Source: Flavihumibacter soli
Lineage (GTDB): Bacteria > Bacteroidota > Bacteroidia > Sphingobacteriales > Sphingobacteriaceae
Length of the DNA: 64,000 bases
Reading direction: 5' to 3'
Assembly (NCBI RefSeq): GCF_010692725.1
Contig: NZ_JAAFZB010000093.1
Location: 186,001 to 250,000, forward strand
The notes below the pieces were generated by a model, which made no database searches, was not told where the DNA came from, and saw only the letters and a program-made list of their open reading frames with translations. The translations under genes were made by a program, and so were the position numbers. Numbering within the stretch: the first letter of the stretch is position 1; every line of letters begins with the position of its first letter. Shown piece after piece: positions 60,409 to 64,000 of this stretch.

Positions 60409-60780
60409 TTATTTCGAAAAGAACATCTTAATTGCAACTCCAATGAGAATTATACTGAAAATTTTTCTCAGTGTATCCTGTGAAATCCCGGTTGCATATT
60501 TAGCACCAAAAAAGCTTCCCAGGATGAACCCGGCGCAGATAATTGCTGCAGCTCTTACATCCACAAATCCTTCTTTGTAATATGCCCAGGCTGCTAAAAG
60601 CCCGATGGGAGGAACCATCATAGCTAAAGTGGTTCCCTGGGCAGTTTGTTGAGAGAAACCTAATAAAATAACCAGCGCGGGAATAACAATAATCCCTCCG
60701 CCGATACCAATTAGTCCGCTTAAAATGCCTGCCAAAAGGCCGATAACTATTAGCAATATTATAATTCCCATCTGCTTCAT
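60409..60780 (-). CDS. Half-size TauE/SafE family membrane protein
   Basis: A 123-residue protein with about four membrane helices. S-G-L-I-G-I-G-G-G-I-I-V-I-P-A-L is the TauE/SafE signature. The usual family member has two such repeats in 240-270 residues; this one has only the first and a clean end. It may work as a dimer. I chose the ATG at 60780 (M-K-Q-M-G-I-I), though longer starts exist. Confidence 0.82.
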   Translation of the reverse strand: MKQMGIIILLIVIGLLAGILSGLIGIGGGIIVIPALVILLGFSQQTAQGTTLAMMVPPIGLLAAWAYYKEGFVDVRAAAIICAGFILGSFFGAKYATGISQDTLRKIFSIILIGVAIKMFFSK

Positions 60781-60813
60781 CTTTAAATTCTTTAACTTCT
60801 TTGAAGCCGGCAA

Positions 60814-61120
60814 ATTATTAAATAAATACGACAGGACTCAATAATTAAAATGAAATTCGTAAGCCTTTTTACTCGCTATCTTAGAACGACATCTTTCTAA
60901 AATATCCCGAATGAAAAATTGGAAAGGAGCAGTGAAAAGGTTAAATTTAAGTAGCAGGATTTCCATCCATATCGTCATCAGGTTTTTCCCTGTCTAAGTA
61001 TGCTCGTCCTATAAACTCAATTGGATATTTAGTTCTTGCAGCGTTTACCTTGCTGGTCCGCCTCCCAAAGATTTTTCCGCTACTTCTTTTATGATTTGAT
61101 TAATCTTCAATTATCATAAC
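60814..61120. other. Intergenic gap before the type IX-secreted protein
   Basis: About 300 bp between the divergent TauE-like and secreted-protein genes. No coding frame of note, hairpin terminator or repeat is visible, and no clear TAnnTTTG box for either gene. Confidence 0.5.
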
Positions 61121-62899
61121 ATGAAAAATACTGGTTCATTTACCAGGTATAAGTCTTTAGTCAAGGGACTGTGCCTGCCTATTTTATTGTTTTTAGGTTG
61201 GGTAGTCCCTAATACGGCAATATGCCGAATTGCAATGGCCGACACGTCTGCCCATAACCAACCGCCAACCTTAACTGCAAAAGTTGAAAATTCTTATTGT
61301 GTCGGTGATTTTGTTGAGATACAATTGTCAGGCAAAGATCCGGAGGGTGATCTTTTAACTTACGATGTATCAGGATTGCCTGATGGTTTGCATCTGAATC
61401 CCAGCAACGGCCTTATAAGCGGGGTGCTGGAGCTGAATTTCGGAGCCGGCAGTTCCACTAACTATGAAGTACAGACAAGTGTCAGAGAATACTTTAGCGA
61501 TTTAGAGACACCCTCAACAGATTTAGTAATAAATATCTTTGTGATAAGCACCTGCGGTTCACACGTTTCCGGTTTCTCCTTAATTGATGCTTCAACAAAC
61601 CAGAGCCTGGGTCCTTTAAATGAAGGAGACATACTTGACCTACACCTGCTACCCTCAGCGCTTTCCATCCGGGCCAATACAAGTTCTACTGAGGAACCTA
61701 TTGAAAGTGTGGTCTTTGCTTTTAGCGGAAGCAATCGATTTCGAACTGAAAACATAGAACCGTATGCACTTGGAGGTGATATAAATGGAGAATTTCTAAA
61801 AGTCAATTTTAGGATCGGTTCCAATACGATTGAGGCAGCTCCCTATTCTATGAACAAAGGCAGGGGAGGCAGGGGCTCACCTAAAGTTGTTAACTTCAAG
61901 GTTATCAGATCAACAGGAAACCGCCCTCCTCAAATAACCGCTGACGTCCAAAACTTTTATTGTAGGGGCGACCGTATAAAAATCCAGATAATTAACAATG
62001 ATCCTGATGGAGACAAGTTACGGTACAGCATAGATCCCAGAGGACCCTTACCTCCTAACTTATCCATTGATCCAATTAGCGGGCTTATTAGCGGTTTATT
62101 GGTAAGAGGGATCGACGATGGCTCTTCGACGAATTATGATGTGTTAATAAAAGTCACCGATCCGGGAAACCTGTCGGCATTCGGTGTAATTGGGATTTTC
62201 TCAATTGACTGTGGTGTTCGGATTTCGAGCTTTACTCTCGTCGATGCTGCCAGTAACAAAGACATTCGCATATTGGAGGATGGGGAAGTATTGAATATGT
62301 CGAAACTGCCGCCTCATTTAAGCATTCGTTCTGACCTCTATTTTCCATATGACGGGTATCCTAAACAATCAGTTGTATTTGATTTTAATAGCCGGAAAAA
62401 CTTTCGGACCGAAAATGAATTTCCCTATTCTTTAGGGGGTGATGATCATGGTGATTATAAGGCGGTGACTTTTCCAGAAGGGAGTAATACCATTGCAGCA
62501 ACAATTTTTAATGAGCCGGACGTTAGTCATGACGATATTTCTCTGACAATCAACTTCCGGGTGCTGGGAGCAACTTTAGCATCATTATCTTCCGGGATAT
62601 CCATGAGCACTTCCACACCAAAGTTGGAACTAAACCTTAAAAAATCAATGGTTCAGATCTATCCGAATCCATTCAGCTCAAAGCTTTTATTGAAGGTGTT
62701 TAGTTCCCGAAGGGAGGCTGGCAGCGCTGAGTTGTATAATACCTCCGGGCAGTTGGTGCGTAGCCAGGTAATATATTTTAATGAAGGCGACCAACAGGTG
62801 GAAATCAATGCGATGGATTTGCCCTCTGGAGTGTATTCATTGCATTTAATAACTAACGGTAAATTGATAGGTAAACCGTTAAAGGTGATCCGATTATAA
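61121..62899 (+). CDS. Secreted repeat protein with type IX secretion sorting domain
   Basis: A 592-residue protein with an N-terminal signal sequence (about 14-42) and two tandem modules of about 210 residues. Each has a cadherin/putative-Ig domain (D-P-E-G-D-L-L-T-Y and N-D-P-D-G-D-K-L-R-Y, then G-L-I-S-G) followed by a second domain (F-R-T-E-N-x-x-P-Y-x-L-G-G-D). The end is a type A T9SS sorting domain: I-Y-P-N-P-F-S-S-K-L-L-L-K, then D-L-P-S-G-V-Y-S-L-H. It should cross the outer membrane and be anchored on the surface. Binding to glycans or proteins is likely, but not shown. Confidence 0.9.
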   Translation: MKNTGSFTRYKSLVKGLCLPILLFLGWVVPNTAICRIAMADTSAHNQPPTLTAKVENSYCVGDFVEIQLSGKDPEGDLLTYDVSGLPDGLHLNPSNGLISGVLELNFGAGSSTNYEVQTSVREYFSDLETPSTDLVINIFVISTCGSHVSGFSLIDASTNQSLGPLNEGDILDLHLLPSALSIRANTSSTEEPIESVVFAFSGSNRFRTENIEPYALGGDINGEFLKVNFRIGSNTIEAAPYSMNKGRGGRGSPKVVNFKVIRSTGNRPPQITADVQNFYCRGDRIKIQIINNDPDGDKLRYSIDPRGPLPPNLSIDPISGLISGLLVRGIDDGSSTNYDVLIKVTDPGNLSAFGVIGIFSIDCGVRISSFTLVDAASNKDIRILEDGEVLNMSKLPPHLSIRSDLYFPYDGYPKQSVVFDFNSRKNFRTENEFPYSLGGDDHGDYKAVTFPEGSNTIAATIFNEPDVSHDDISLTINFRVLGATLASLSSGISMSTSTPKLELNLKKSMVQIYPNPFSSKLLLKVFSSRREAGSAELYNTSGQLVRSQVIYFNEGDQQVEINAMDLPSGVYSLHLITNGKLIGKPLKVIRL

Positions 62900-62910
62900 T
62901 TCTTTGAATA

Positions 62911-63555
62911 ATGAAGTGTTTTATTCTACTCTTCGTCATTACGAAGGCGATAGTAATTGGTGTACTGATCACCTTCATTTTATCCCCGCCTAATATAGTT
63001 TATGGCCAGGATGTGGGACCTTCTAAACCAGCGGGCTCATCAGCAAGCCGGGAAGCTGCAGCGTTATTTAATAATGTTCCAACACGACTGACATTTGCCG
63101 AAAAAGACCAGATAGCTAAAGACCTGGGATTTGTCCTTTCGACAGATAAGCAACAACCCTTTGCACAGGACGCTGAAAGCCTCGATTATCCTTTCGCTGC
63201 GCGCACTTTACCCACCGATATGAATCAGGATGGCAATGAAGAAATATTTGTGCTTTACGGCAATTCTTTTACTTCAGGTGCTACGGGTGCATCGGTTGTG
63301 CTGTTCGTGAAAGATGCGAAAGGGAAATACCGGATTAACCTCGGATTTCCCGGACTTCCCGGTATCATGCCCGCCTTGAATGGTGGCTATAATGACCTGC
63401 TGATAGGTGGGACGGGATTTGAATTTCCCGTGTGGAGGTGGAATGGCAGGGAGTATACTCACTATAAAACTATCAGGGATTCTGATCTGGAAAAGATAAG
63501 GATCCGGGAAGTAGAGGATTTAAGTTCTGAGTATACATCGACTCTCAGAAAATGA
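62911..63555 (+). CDS. Exported protein of unknown function with an FG-GAP-like motif
   Basis: A 214-residue protein with an N-terminal hydrophobic segment (about 8-30). The mature part has D-M-N-Q-D-G-N-E-E-I-F-V-L-Y-G at about 105-119, resembling a calcium-binding integrin-type (FG-GAP) or Asp-rich loop, and a second partial copy (G-G-Y-N-D-L-L-I-G-G). It ends with W-R-W-N-G-R-E-Y-T-H-Y. The 11-bp gap after the T9SS-target gene suggests a common transcript. No family name is certain. Confidence 0.65.
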   Translation: MKCFILLFVITKAIVIGVLITFILSPPNIVYGQDVGPSKPAGSSASREAAALFNNVPTRLTFAEKDQIAKDLGFVLSTDKQQPFAQDAESLDYPFAARTLPTDMNQDGNEEIFVLYGNSFTSGATGASVVLFVKDAKGKYRINLGFPGLPGIMPALNGGYNDLLIGGTGFEFPVWRWNGREYTHYKTIRDSDLEKIRIREVEDLSSEYTSTLRK

Positions 63556-63622
63556 TCTTAGCTGAGGATGATTAGGCTGGCTCAGAACACAAAGAGTACT
63601 TTTATTAAGGTCATGTTCGACT

Positions 63623-63646
63623 CAAGTCCATTAATTAATGGACTTG
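63623..63646. repeat. Perfect 24-bp palindrome
   Basis: CAAGTCCATTAA is followed directly by its reverse complement TTAATGGACTTG. It lies between two convergent genes and could be a bidirectional hairpin terminator, but neither side has a T tract. The outer AAGGT and ACCTT can extend the stem with a bulge. Confidence 0.7.
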
Positions 63647-63712
63647 ACCTTTGCATGGGTATAACAAGCCCTGTATCAACTGCTTCTTTAATCCGGGAAA
63701 ATTATTAGCGCC

Positions 63713-64000
63713 TTAAAGGCCAGTAAAGATTCTGATTGCTGTTACAAAGCGACCTTCATAGTAACTATTCAAAGGTGTTATGGTCACTCCGTCGGCTTTG
63801 CCGGATGTAGAATGAATAAAATTTATTGCCCGGCCGTCGTTTTCAATGATAATTCCCATATGACCAACCTGGCGCTTTGTGCTATCTGTACCTGTAAATA
63901 AGATCAGATCACCGGGTTTTGAATTTTTAAGACTCACGGGATGTTCAACATTGGTAAAATCTTTGGATGATCTTGGAACATTGATCTGGAAATGATTAAA
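63713..64000 (-). CDS. NlpC/P60 (C40) peptidase, C-terminal part (5' end beyond window)
   Basis: The last 95 residues of a minus-strand gene that continues past the window. The frame is open up to the edge. S-K-P-G-D-L-I-L-F-T-G and V-G-H-M-G-I-I-I are the NlpC/P60 core blocks, with the catalytic histidine in GHMG. The catalytic cysteine (usually D-C-S-G-F) would be just upstream, outside the window. Such enzymes cut gamma-D-Glu to diamino acid bonds in peptidoglycan stems. Confidence 0.85.
   Translation of the reverse strand, partial: FNHFQINVPRSSKDFTNVEHPVSLKNSKPGDLILFTGTDSTKRQVGHMGIIIENDGRAINFIHSTSGKADGVTITPLNSYYEGRFVTAIRIFTGL

Noticed and set aside
60409-61120. TauE gene truncated by frameshift, with a second half upstream
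   Set aside because: The gap upstream on the minus strand does not translate to a second TauE repeat in any frame that I could follow, and the stop is clean.

Overview
The window reads as chromosomal DNA of a member of the Bacteroidota, most likely a Sphingobacteriaceae-type organism (Pedobacter/Mucilaginibacter-like). The reasons are a fused SecDF, a protein ending in a type IX secretion sorting domain, DUF2851 and PspC-type small proteins, a Rho factor with a long polar insertion, promoters that fit the Bacteroidota pattern (TTTG, about 19 bp, TAnnTTTG), and little use of Shine-Dalgarno motifs. Nearly all of it is dense single-copy housekeeping DNA with short, often overlapping operons. No rRNA, intact insertion sequence, prophage or CRISPR array is seen.

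Layout. 1-1040: PAP2 phosphatase (cut by the window edge) and a methyltransferase. 1157-3701: glmM and a cysteine desulfurase. 3872-4625: a very acidic and a very basic small protein. 4674-9265: accD, class II aldolase, iron-permease-like protein, acetyltransferase, exported hydrolase. 9267-12044: HMG-CoA lyase, ferredoxin, ferredoxin reductase, MarR regulator. 12243-18255: secDF, folA, thyA, ispE and two small proteins. 18258-21107: a large outer-membrane protein with a peptidase-like N terminus. 21108-21798: 690 bp without a recognisable gene. 21799-28552: EamA transporter, LptG-type permease, tgt, then an overlapping chain of glycosyltransferase, sigma factor, rsmG and dprA. 28568-34012: phosphatase, heptosyltransferase-like protein, polX and sppA, with an 11-bp repeat array between polX and sppA. 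34102-41933: folK, orphan Hpt, purS, pssA, rho, pyrF, EamA, DUF2851, PspC and an ankyrin protein. 41934-51018: a terminator with no gene to end, ftsK, lolA-like, metallo-beta-lactamase-fold protein, two tRNA-Leu, DUF2147, an Asp-box propeller and an LtaS-like sulfatase. 51019-51699: an IS30-family remnant. 51700-56037: a four-gene cassette (response regulator, HEAT protein, processive glycosyltransferase, TPR plus beta-barrel). 56307-64000: carboxyltransferase, pncC-like, ubiD, half-size TauE, a type IX-secreted protein, an exported protein and a partial NlpC/P60 peptidase.

How genes fit together. folA and thyA form the thymidylate/folate pair, with folK further along. HMG-CoA lyase and the carboxyltransferase are two separated steps of leucine breakdown. 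LptG-type permease, LolA-like protein, SppA, SecDF and FtsK serve the envelope and cell division. The best candidate for an undescribed system is 51700-56037, whose parts resemble a synthase-dependent exopolysaccharide secretion machine (inner-membrane synthase, TPR-barrel export porin) with an orphan response regulator and a HEAT-repeat membrane protein in place of the usual partners. Secondary items of interest are a likely small RNA opposite the ftsK promoter, two heptanucleotide arrays behind rho, the 11-bp phased array, and the acidic/basic protein pair.
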